Notes under the pieces: model-generated | The model's input: only the letters and a program-made list of their open reading frames with translations | Told to the model about the DNA's origin: nothing | Databases searched by the model: none | In this document: one piece after another, positions 7,013 through 14,472 of the stretch | Numbering within the stretch: position 1 is the stretch's first letter | How the letters are laid out: each line of letters begins with the position of its first letter | Source: Clostridiales bacterium | Lineage (GTDB): Bacteria; Bacillota; Clostridia; Oscillospirales; CAG-272 | Assembly: GCA_022793655.1 (NCBI GenBank) | Contig: JAAWDG010000015.1 | Coordinates: 1 to 34,288, forward strand | Length of the DNA stretch: 34,288 nucleotides | Reading direction: 5' to 3' | Made by a program: the position numbers and the translations under genes

Positions 7013-7042
7013 GGGTCTGCTTGAGCAGGCCCTGTTCTTTTA
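7013..7042 (+). terminator. Terminator after rplA
   Basis: GGGTCTGC, loop TTGA, GCAGGCCC (7013-7032, one wobble pair), followed by TGTTCTTTTATT. It lies 11 bases after the rplA stop codon. Confidence 0.85.
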
Positions 7043-7065
7043 TTATATAGGAATTGGAGCCGTAA

Positions 7066-7875
7066 ATGAAAAATCTATATTTTTTTCTTTTACTCTTTAT
7101 AATACATTTTTTACTTTCATGCGTAGCGCTCTCATTGGCTGGGGTTTATGCAGCTATTTTTTCATATTTGCTTCTCACAATCATTTTAGTAAGATGGTTA
7201 CACAAAAACAGCATAAAACATTCTGCTCTATGTGATTTTAGAACAACTGCCTGTTATACAATGTCATTTGCAGGTATTATATTACTTAGCTTACCGCTGC
7301 GTTTTATGGTTGAAGCAATGGTGCCTGAACTTTGTATGAAATTTAACATTGTTTATGCATTGGGCGAACAAGCTTACCTTATTCAAACGCCCTTATATAT
7401 TTTATCGTATGCAGTCGCTATGACGTGCTTATGTCGCACGGCTGTAACTTGTGCAAAAGAATTTCATTTAGCTAGTCAAATTTTGTTTTGCGGCGGCATC
7501 ATGGCGGTTTTTTCGTTTAATATACCAGCTCTAATCTCTAATTTTTTATTGGGTGCGTTCTTGGGATTGTTGCTCAATCGTTGCGGCGGTCTTTTACTTT
7601 GCTTTTTTTATACAGTCATTTATCGAGCAATTTTTATTGCAATTGACCTGTATTCCTATCGGGCAGAAAAAACGTATGGCCAAATGATGACGGGTCTATC
7701 TATTGCTGGCATGTTTTGCCTATTTATGGGTACAGCGCTTTTGTTTGTATATTTAGCGGATTCTTTGGCACAAAAAAGAAAGATGCGTGTGAATGTACAG
7801 ACCATGTTTGTTTTGCTTGGTTCTGTGCTATTAATCATCATTGGATGTGCGACTACACAATATGCGAATATGTAG
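7066..7875 (+). CDS. Polytopic membrane protein, unknown function
   Basis: 269 residues with about seven or eight hydrophobic segments, short loops and a fairly high cysteine content (LCRTAVTC, RCGGLLLC). The first 30 residues form a membrane segment rather than a cleavable signal. No family motif is recognised; the CAAX-protease signature (EExxxR) and transporter signatures are absent. GGAATTGGAG precedes the ATG. It lies after the rplA terminator, about 100 bases before a cassette made of a NusG-domain-II protein, a Gx-type membrane protein and ApbE. A promoter-like sequence before the next gene means it may be a separate unit. A role in the same redox or membrane pathway is only suggested by position. 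Confidence 0.75.
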   Translation: MKNLYFFLLLFIIHFLLSCVALSLAGVYAAIFSYLLLTIILVRWLHKNSIKHSALCDFRTTACYTMSFAGIILLSLPLRFMVEAMVPELCMKFNIVYALGEQAYLIQTPLYILSYAVAMTCLCRTAVTCAKEFHLASQILFCGGIMAVFSFNIPALISNFLLGAFLGLLLNRCGGLLLCFFYTVIYRAIFIAIDLYSYRAEKTYGQMMTGLSIAGMFCLFMGTALLFVYLADSLAQKRKMRVNVQTMFVLLGSVLLIIIGCATTQYANM

Positions 7876-7926
7876 TTTTTATGTCGAATGGTGTAGGTGA
7901 TTAATTTTGCGCTGGCTGTTGAAGTT

Positions 7927-7954
7927 TTGACAAAAAAATGATAAAATATACATA
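7927..7954 (+). promoter_or_regulatory. Possible promoter of the NusG_II-Gx-apbE cassette
   Basis: TTGACA (7927-7932) is perfect. The best -10 at 16 bases is TACATA (7949-7954), which is imperfect, and the spacer is almost all A/T. Confidence 0.5.
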
Positions 7955-7976
7955 AAGATACAAAGGAAATACTATA

Positions 7977-8342
7977 TTGAAAATAAAATATTTCGATTTT
8001 ATGATTATTGTCTTTTTTTGTTTTGTAAGCGCTCTATTATGGGGGGCTAAATTCATTGCTAAAACAGAACCGACCAGCGCGGTTATTTACTATAATCAGG
8101 AAAAGTATACATATGATTTAAATGAGAATCAAGTGCTTTCGATTGATTCATCAGGTATTCATTTAACGGTTCGCATCGAACAGGGAAGAGTTTGTGTTGA
8201 AGAAGCGTGGTGCCCAGATCAAACCTGCAAAAAAACGGGGTGGATTGACAAGGCTGGGGAATGTATTGTTTGTATACCAGCTGGTATACTCATAGAAATT
8301 CAACAAGAAAAAGAGGCAGAATATGATGCGCTTTCCGGCTAA
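7977..8342 (+). CDS. NusG domain II-containing membrane-anchored protein
   Basis: 121 residues. One N-terminal membrane segment (about residues 7-27) is followed by an extracytoplasmic domain of the NusG_II family, recognised by VEEAWCPDQTCKKTGW and the following ECIVCIPAGILIEI. Four cysteines in that region could bind a cofactor or form disulfides. Despite the name it is not a transcription factor. Start codon is TTG with AAAGGA upstream; no ATG fits. The gene overlaps the next by 20 bases, implying translational coupling. In Gram-positive flavin-based extracellular electron transfer loci, a protein of this type (as I recall, EetA) accompanies a Gx-type membrane protein and ApbE. Confidence 0.85.
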   Translation: MKIKYFDFMIIVFFCFVSALLWGAKFIAKTEPTSAVIYYNQEKYTYDLNENQVLSIDSSGIHLTVRIEQGRVCVEEAWCPDQTCKKTGWIDKAGECIVCIPAGILIEIQQEKEAEYDALSG

Positions 8343-8847
8343 AGTTATGACGCAAACGGCACTTTGCACAGCCGTGGCCTTGATATTTTCATATATCGAA
8401 TCTCTTGTGCCGCTTAATTCATTCATACCGATTCCAGGTTTCCGCATAGGACTTGCGAATATAGCCGTGCTTTATCTTTTTTATGAGAGCAAACTTCGTG
8501 CTTTTTTGGTTATGCTGATGAAGGTTTTTCTTTCTGCTTTTCTATTTGGCACTGGAATTTCCTTTTGGTTTGCCCTATCTGGCGGCATTTTTTCTTTTTT
8601 GGCTATGATGCTTGCTTCTCTCGTTTTCAAAGACAAAATATCATATATTGGTTTATCAGTAAGCGGCGCCGTTTTTCATAATATTGGTCAGCTTTTGGTC
8701 TCAAGTATAGTAATCGGTGTGGGAACAGCGTATACTTACGCGCCCTTTTTAATCGTAGCTGGTGTATTTTCTGGAATATTATGCGGATTTCTTTTAAACT
8801 TATTGGCAGACAGAATTAAGGGAGCGATCAAGAAAATTGAACATTAA
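8323..8847 (+). CDS. Gx transporter / heptaprenyl diphosphate synthase component I-like membrane protein
   Basis: 174 residues, five or six membrane segments. Characteristic stretches are TALCTAVALIFSYIESLVP, the PGFRIGLANIAVLY region and a second half with GAVFHNIGQLLV. Databases often call this family heptaprenyl diphosphate synthase component I or Gx transporter; it resembles ECF-type substrate-binding membrane components, so enzymatic prenyl synthesis is not supported. The gene overlaps both neighbours (20 and 11 bases), so it works in one translational unit with the NusG_II protein and ApbE. As I recall, an EetB-like protein of this family is found in Listeria-type electron transfer loci. 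Confidence 0.83.
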   Translation: MMRFPAKVMTQTALCTAVALIFSYIESLVPLNSFIPIPGFRIGLANIAVLYLFYESKLRAFLVMLMKVFLSAFLFGTGISFWFALSGGIFSFLAMMLASLVFKDKISYIGLSVSGAVFHNIGQLLVSSIVIGVGTAYTYAPFLIVAGVFSGILCGFLLNLLADRIKGAIKKIEH

Positions 8848-9838
8848 TCATTTTTTTGTTTATATGCTTATCATTTCTATATTGTGTTTTTCAACTGGCT
8901 GTACCTCATCAGTTCACTATGATCAAACCTATATTTATGCGATGGATACGATTATTTCCATTAAATTGGCAGAGTCGAAAGACAATGAGATATATTTTCG
9001 GGTATGTGAAAAAATTATTAGTGACATTGAAAATCGGTTTTCAAGAACGTTAGAAACTAGCGAAGTAGGCCTTTTTAATTCGTCAGATGAAGGATTTGCA
9101 TCGGCATCAAATGAGTTTGTAGAGCTAATCACACAGGCATTGACTTTATCAGACAAGACAAACGGAGCTTTTGATATCACAATTGCGCCTTTGGTTTCTT
9201 TGTGGGATATTACAGCGGAAAATCCGAGTTTGCCTGAGGAGGCAGCCATTAAAAAAGTACTTTCTTTTGTAGGTGCTCACCAAATAGAAATCTTTGATTC
9301 AGGTGTAAAGAAGAGTTCGCCAATGGTACAAATTGATTTAGGTGGCATTGCAAAAGGATATGCACTTGGTAAAATAGTTTCATATTTAAATGAGCAAAAG
9401 GTGCCCTATGGCACCGTATCATTTGGCGGAAATGTAGGTGTAGTTGGACAAAAACCAGACCAAAGCGCATGGAAAATTGGTATTAAAGATCCTTTACATA
9501 CCGAAGATCAAGTTGGTTTTGTAACCATTGAATCGGGTTATATCGCTGTTTCTGGCGATTATGAGCGGTATTTTGAAATGGATGGTAAGCGTTATCATCA
9601 TATTATTGATCCGTTTACCGGATATCCCGCCAATACGGGATTGCATAGCGTCGCGGTCATAGCAGAGGATCCGGTGTGGGCCGATGCATTGTCAACAGCT
9701 TTGTTTGTTATGGGGCCTGTGCAAGCTATGCAGTTTTATGAAAGTACACAGATTCCTTTTGAGGCTGTTTTTATATCAGATGATGGTATCGTATGTACCG
9801 CGGGAATAAAAGATAATTTTTCACCAAAGAAAGGGTAA
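8837..9838 (+). CDS. apbE: FAD:protein FMN transferase, lipoprotein
   Basis: 333-residue ApbE enzyme. It moves FMN from FAD to a threonine or serine of extracytoplasmic flavoproteins, using Mg2+. A signal peptide ends at STGC with Cys22 as probable lipidation site; the -3 position is Ser rather than Leu, so the lipobox is weak. Motifs in order: YAMDTIISIKL (start of the fold), DLGGIAKGYALG near 168, SFGGNVGVVG, HHIIDPFTGYPA near 255 and DALSTALFVMG. Start is TTG, overlapping the previous gene; a later ATG at 8864 would spoil the signal peptide. miaB begins 1 base after the stop. No protein with the DxxTGAT/S acceptor motif is encoded in the window, so its substrate lies elsewhere. Confidence 0.93.
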   Translation: MNINHFFVYMLIISILCFSTGCTSSVHYDQTYIYAMDTIISIKLAESKDNEIYFRVCEKIISDIENRFSRTLETSEVGLFNSSDEGFASASNEFVELITQALTLSDKTNGAFDITIAPLVSLWDITAENPSLPEEAAIKKVLSFVGAHQIEIFDSGVKKSSPMVQIDLGGIAKGYALGKIVSYLNEQKVPYGTVSFGGNVGVVGQKPDQSAWKIGIKDPLHTEDQVGFVTIESGYIAVSGDYERYFEMDGKRYHHIIDPFTGYPANTGLHSVAVIAEDPVWADALSTALFVMGPVQAMQFYESTQIPFEAVFISDDGIVCTAGIKDNFSPKKG

Positions 9839-9839
9839 A

Positions 9840-11246
9840 ATGAAGCAAACTAAAATTATATCAAAAGAGGAAATTACACAACAGCAAGGCTATGCTGCAC
9901 AGGTAAAAAATAAATTGCAGGGAAAAGGGTTGAAAGCACATATCCGTACCTACGGTTGTCAGCAAAATGAGGCCGATAGCGAACGGCTTAGCGGTATGGC
10001 GCTGGCGATGGGCTACTCGTTAACAGACGATGCCGAACAAGCTGATTTGATTGTAGTAAACACTTGTGCTGTCAGAGAGCATGCAGAACTCAAGGCGCTT
10101 TCAATCACAGGACAATTTAAGCATTTAAAAGCAAAAAAGCCCTCGCTGTTAATCGGCGTATGCGGTTGTATGGTTTCACAGGAGCATCGAAAAGAAAATA
10201 TTAAACACAGTTATCCCTATGTTGATTTTTTATTCGGCACCAGCATGCTGTATCGCTTTCCCGAAATTGTATTAACGGCGCTATGCGAAGAAGGCAGACA
10301 TTTTTATTTAGATGATAATACAGGCAATATTGCCGAGGAAATACCCGTTCATCGGGAAAGCGATTTTAAAGCTTGGGTTAGCATTATGTATGGCTGTAAT
10401 AACTATTGCACATACTGTGTTGTGCCTTTTGTTCGAGGTCGAGAAAGAAGCCGGAAAAAAGAAGATATTTTACGTGAAGTAAACGATTTGATTCAAAAAG
10501 GTTATAAAGAAATTACTCTGCTTGGTCAAAATGTAAATTCGTATGGCAAGGACTTGTCATCTGACTATGATTTTGCGGATCTTTTAGAAGAGATTTGTCA
10601 AATCAAGGGCGATTACTGGATTCGATTTATGACAAGTCATCCGAAAGACGCTTCGCTAAAGCTTATCGACACCATAGCGGCTTATCCTAATATTGTGAAG
10701 CAATTTCATTTGCCGCTGCAATCAGGTTCAAGCGCTGTGCTCGAAAAGATGAATCGTAAATATTCTCGTGACGACTATGAAAAGCTAATTGTCTATATGA
10801 GAGAAAAAATGCCTGAAATCGCCATTACAAGCGATATTATTGTTGGTTTTCCTGGCGAAAGCGAGCAAGATTTTGAAGATACAATCAGCGCATTAAAAAC
10901 GATTCAATACGATAATATATTTTCGTTTATTTATTCACCCCGTGCGGGTACACCGGCCGCTGTGATGCAAAATCAAATTCCCGAAGAAATCAAAAAAGAC
11001 CGTTTTGCTCGGTTGCTGGCCGTACAAAGCGAGATTTCTAAAACCAAAAATGAGCATTATCTTGGTCAGGTTGAACGTGTGTTAGTCGAGGGATACAGCA
11101 AGACAGATTCATCAATGCTAACGGGACGAAATGAAAAAAACAGATTGGTTCACTTTAAGGGAAATGATGCGTTGATCGGCCAATTTATCAATGTTAAAAT
11201 TAATCAAGCGGATACATATGCCCTCATAGGCGAAATCTGCGAATAA
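9840..11246 (+). CDS. miaB: tRNA-2-methylthio-N6-dimethylallyladenosine synthase
   Basis: 468-residue radical-SAM methylthiotransferase that adds the 2-methylthio group to i6A37 of tRNAs reading UNN codons. The N-terminal domain carries the auxiliary 4Fe-4S ligands C40 (TYGCQQNEADSE), C76 (NTCAVRE) and C110 (GCMVSQE). The radical-SAM cluster is C186-x3-C190-x2-C193 (YGCNNYCTYCVVP), followed by RGRERSR. A TRAM domain occupies the C-terminus. GFPGE and SPRAGTPAA motifs fit MiaB rather than RimO or MtaB. The gene is followed by a ylbF-like gene, mutS and mutL, the same neighbourhood as miaB-ymcA-mutSL in Bacillus subtilis. Confidence 0.96.
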   Translation: MKQTKIISKEEITQQQGYAAQVKNKLQGKGLKAHIRTYGCQQNEADSERLSGMALAMGYSLTDDAEQADLIVVNTCAVREHAELKALSITGQFKHLKAKKPSLLIGVCGCMVSQEHRKENIKHSYPYVDFLFGTSMLYRFPEIVLTALCEEGRHFYLDDNTGNIAEEIPVHRESDFKAWVSIMYGCNNYCTYCVVPFVRGRERSRKKEDILREVNDLIQKGYKEITLLGQNVNSYGKDLSSDYDFADLLEEICQIKGDYWIRFMTSHPKDASLKLIDTIAAYPNIVKQFHLPLQSGSSAVLEKMNRKYSRDDYEKLIVYMREKMPEIAITSDIIVGFPGESEQDFEDTISALKTIQYDNIFSFIYSPRAGTPAAVMQNQIPEEIKKDRFARLLAVQSEISKTKNEHYLGQVERVLVEGYSKTDSSMLTGRNEKNRLVHFKGNDALIGQFINVKINQADTYALIGEICE

Positions 11247-11293
11247 AAACGGTTTTGCAGGGCATGCCATTTTTATACCATTAGGAGGACCAC

Positions 11294-11701
11294 ATGATTG
11301 AAATAATGAAAAAAGCGGCCGAACTTGGCCAATTAATGAAAGAAGATCCAATTGTAAAAGCACTTTTAGCAGCTAAGGATGCCTATGAGCATGATGAAGA
11401 AATTAATCGGTTGTTTACCGAATACAACGTGCAGCAGCAGGCGCTAACGCATGAATATGCGCAAGACGAAGTGAATTCGGTACTGGCAAATCAAATCAAT
11501 CATCGTATTGAAACTTTGCAGGCTGAAATTACAGCGCATCCGCTTTTTATTGCTTATGGAAAAGCAGAAGAAGAGTATATGGAATTTATGAAGAGTGTGC
11601 AAGATGAAATTTCTTTTCAAATTACCGGTCACCGTTCTTGTTCTGGTCAATGCTCTTCTTGTCAATCAAACTGCCAAGCTAAAGAAAAAACGCATGAATA
11701 A
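11294..11701 (+). CDS. YlbF/YmcA family regulator with C-terminal Cys cluster
   Basis: 135 residues, mainly helical. The body (about 1-108) matches the YlbF/YmcA fold: KAAELGQLMKEDPIVKALLAAKDAYEHDEE and a later AHPLFIAYGKAEEEYMEFM stretch. The tail has C116-x3-C120-x2-C123-x3-C127, a good candidate metal or Fe-S site. In B. subtilis YlbF, YmcA and YaaT form an Fe-S-containing complex that helps RNase Y mature messages and affects sporulation and competence. Whether this protein is the YlbF or the YmcA counterpart is not settled; the position after miaB favours YmcA, the Cys tail YlbF. AGGAGG precedes the ATG; the gap to miaB is 47 bases. Confidence 0.88.
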   Translation: MIEIMKKAAELGQLMKEDPIVKALLAAKDAYEHDEEINRLFTEYNVQQQALTHEYAQDEVNSVLANQINHRIETLQAEITAHPLFIAYGKAEEEYMEFMKSVQDEISFQITGHRSCSGQCSSCQSNCQAKEKTHE

Positions 11702-11764
11702 CCTTTTGCTCTTGGTTTGCTATAGCTAAGCTTAATCTGGCGGTAGGCGACTCGAAAAGATAAG

Positions 11765-11787
11765 CGGCTGCCACCGCTTTGCAGCCG
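11765..11787. other. Hairpin in the ylbF-mutS gap
   Basis: CGGCTGC (11765-11771) pairs with GCAGCCG (11781-11787). No T tract follows on the plus strand (TAAAAACAG), so it is not an ordinary terminator for the plus-strand genes. It may limit read-through into mutS or stabilise the mRNA end. Confidence 0.4.
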
Positions 11788-11824
11788 TAAAAACAGAACA
11801 TTTTGCGATGGAACGGAGATTCAC

Positions 11825-14413
11825 ATGTTTTCACCTATGATGCAACAATATCTTGAAATAAAATCAAATTATGCCGATTCTATTTTGTTTTTTCGATTAG
11901 GCGATTTTTATGAAATGTTTTTTGAAGATGCAAAGACCGTTTCAGCCGAATTAGGGCTTACACTGACAGCAAGAGACAGCGGGGAAGAAGAGCGGGCGCC
12001 TATGTGTGGCGTTCCTTATCATAGTGCGGATTCTTATATTTCAAAGTTAGTGGGGCTCGGCCACAAAGTGGTGATATGCGAACAGATGGAAAATCCATCT
12101 GAGGCCAAAGGAATTGTCAGACGTGAGGTTGTTCGAATCATTACACCGGGCACCGTAACCGAAAATACGATGCTACAAGACAATAAGAACAATTATTTAT
12201 GTTCTATTTTTATTGCCGAAGGGGAAGCGGCCCTCACGTTTGCTGATGTTTCAACAGGTGATTTATATACAACAAGAGTGGTGGGTGATCAAGTTTCCGA
12301 AAAAGTGGTAAACGAGCTTTCGGCCTATTCACCGTCTGAGGTGATTATAAATATAGCCAAGCGGGCGAATCATGTTTTATATGATTACTTTTTTTCGCGT
12401 CCTGCCTGCATGGTGAATGACAATGCGCTTGATCGTTTTGAGATTAGCATGGCAGATGAGCTGATCTACAAGCAGTTTTCAAAAAAGCCAGCAGAGTTGG
12501 GACTTGTTTCCAATCCTCTTATTGCTGCCGTTGGCGCCATGCTTAGTTATATTAACGAGACGCAACGGACTAAGATTTCTTATATAAAAAATCTAAATGT
12601 TTATGCTGATAATGAGTATTTAGAAATTGACATCAATGCCAGAATATCATTAGAATTAACCGAAACGATGCGCAACCGAGAACTGCGTGGCTCTTTGCTG
12701 TGGGTTTTAGATAAAACCAATAGTGCGATGGGCGCGCGCGTCTTGCGCAAATGGGTTGAGCAGCCGTTAATGAATATAAATGAGATTGACGGACGTTTAG
12801 ACGCGGTTGAAGAACTATATAACAACATGATTCTTCGTTCCAATATTGCAGATGCTATGCATAGTGTTCGTGATCTTGAGCGTTTAATGACCAAGGTTGT
12901 TTATGGCAGCGCGGGTGGTAAAGACTTGCGGGCCATTGCAGATACCCTTTCATTGTTGCCGAGCATGAAACATATGTTAAACGACGTGTCTTCTAACAAT
13001 TTACGTGTTGCGAAAGAGGCGCTCGGTGATCTGAGTGATGTGGTTGCTTTGATTAATCAAGCGATTGTGGATGATCCGCCCTTTTCGATACGGGACGGTG
13101 GTTTTATTCGCCGTGGTTATCACGAAGAGGTGGACAGGCTGCATGATATTTTAGAAAACAGTAAAGGTTATATCGAGTCTATTACAGCCCGCGAGCGAGA
13201 AGCCACAGGTATTAGCAAACTGAAAGTTGGCTATAACAAGGTGTTTGGTTATTTTATTGAGGTAACTAAATCGAGTGTTAACCTTGTACCAGATACATAT
13301 ATACGCAAGCAAACGTTAGCAAACTCTGAGCGGTATATTACTGACGAACTTAAAAATTTAGAGGCAACAATTCTTGGCGCAGCCGAAAAAGTAAAAAATA
13401 TAGAATATGAATTGTTCTGCGAATTGCTTGCACAAATTAAAGTCAATAAAGAACGCATACAAGAAGCCGCCAGAGGACTGGCTTTGTTAGACGTATACTG
13501 CGCATTAGCTGAAACGGCGTTTATCGGCAATTATGTTCGACCTGAGATAAATGGCAATAAAGCTATTGAGATTGAGGAAGGGCGGCATCCTGTTGTTGAA
13601 AAATTATGTGCAGATCGTTATTTTGTGCCGAACGATACCTATTTAGATACAGAACAAGATCGACTTGCTTTAATTACTGGACCCAACATGGCCGGTAAAT
13701 CAACGTATATGCGGCAGACTGCGCTGCTTTGCATCATGGCGCAAATTGGTTCTTTCGTACCAGCAACGAAAGCAAAACTCGGCTTAATTGATAAAGTGTT
13801 TACCAGAGTAGGCGCGTCGGACGATTTAGCGTCAGGTCAGTCGACTTTTATGTTGGAAATGAACGAGGTAGGCTATATTCTAAAAAACGCGACTGAACGA
13901 TCGCTGATTATTTATGATGAAATTGGTCGTGGTACCTCTACTTTTGATGGCATGAGTATTGCAAGGGCGGTCGCTGAATATACTTGCCAAAAAATCAAAG
14001 CAAAATGTCTCTTTGCTACCCATTATCATGAATTAACTGATCTTGCTGAAGAATTGCCGGGTGTTGTGAACTATCATATTGCAGCTAAAAAGAAAAATGA
14101 CACGGTGGTATTTCTTAGAAAGATTATAAAGGGATCTGCTGATGATAGTTATGGAATTGAAGTAGCAAAATTAGCTGGCTTGCCCGATTCGGTCATTCGC
14201 AAAGCAAAAGAGGTATTAGCCGGACTTGAAACAGGTGAAACCACGTTACAGAAAAAAACGGTGAGCAGCCAAGAACCATATGAGGAAAATATTACTTTTG
14301 AAGATTTAGCTGTTAAAGAAATTAAAGAAAAATTATTAGAGACCTCGGTAGAAACGCTGACACCTATTGAGGCCATGAATTTACTATATCAATTAAAAAG
14401 CATGCTGGCTTAG
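11825..14413 (+). CDS. mutS: DNA mismatch repair protein MutS
   Basis: 862 residues, full length. MutS recognises mismatches and small loops and recruits MutL. The N-terminal mismatch-binding domain has RLGDFYEMFFEDA (the Phe-x-Glu wedge, residues 31-33 region). The connector, lever and clamp domains follow. The ATPase domain has Walker A GPNMAGKST from residue 619, Walker B YDEIGRGTSTFDG near 698 and FATHYHEL. A helix-turn-helix dimerisation segment follows, with KEVLAGLE, and the C-terminus ends in PIEAMNLLYQLKSML, typical of MutS1. The tail links it with mutL 59 bases downstream. Confidence 0.98.
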   Translation: MFSPMMQQYLEIKSNYADSILFFRLGDFYEMFFEDAKTVSAELGLTLTARDSGEEERAPMCGVPYHSADSYISKLVGLGHKVVICEQMENPSEAKGIVRREVVRIITPGTVTENTMLQDNKNNYLCSIFIAEGEAALTFADVSTGDLYTTRVVGDQVSEKVVNELSAYSPSEVIINIAKRANHVLYDYFFSRPACMVNDNALDRFEISMADELIYKQFSKKPAELGLVSNPLIAAVGAMLSYINETQRTKISYIKNLNVYADNEYLEIDINARISLELTETMRNRELRGSLLWVLDKTNSAMGARVLRKWVEQPLMNINEIDGRLDAVEELYNNMILRSNIADAMHSVRDLERLMTKVVYGSAGGKDLRAIADTLSLLPSMKHMLNDVSSNNLRVAKEALGDLSDVVALINQAIVDDPPFSIRDGGFIRRGYHEEVDRLHDILENSKGYIESITAREREATGISKLKVGYNKVFGYFIEVTKSSVNLVPDTYIRKQTLANSERYITDELKNLEATILGAAEKVKNIEYELFCELLAQIKVNKERIQEAARGLALLDVYCALAETAFIGNYVRPEINGNKAIEIEEGRHPVVEKLCADRYFVPNDTYLDTEQDRLALITGPNMAGKSTYMRQTALLCIMAQIGSFVPATKAKLGLIDKVFTRVGASDDLASGQSTFMLEMNEVGYILKNATERSLIIYDEIGRGTSTFDGMSIARAVAEYTCQKIKAKCLFATHYHELTDLAEELPGVVNYHIAAKKKNDTVVFLRKIIKGSADDSYGIEVAKLAGLPDSVIRKAKEVLAGLETGETTLQKKTVSSQEPYEENITFEDLAVKEIKEKLLETSVETLTPIEAMNLLYQLKSMLA

Positions 14414-14472
14414 TCAAGCCGCACGGAAGAGCAATAAAAACAGCCATATACGGCATAGTTTGGGAGATAAAA

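Noticed and set aside
7066-7875. CAAX-type protease or a heptaprenyl synthase subunit
   Set aside because: The EExxxR and HxxxN-type motifs are absent, and the gene next to it already matches the Gx family.
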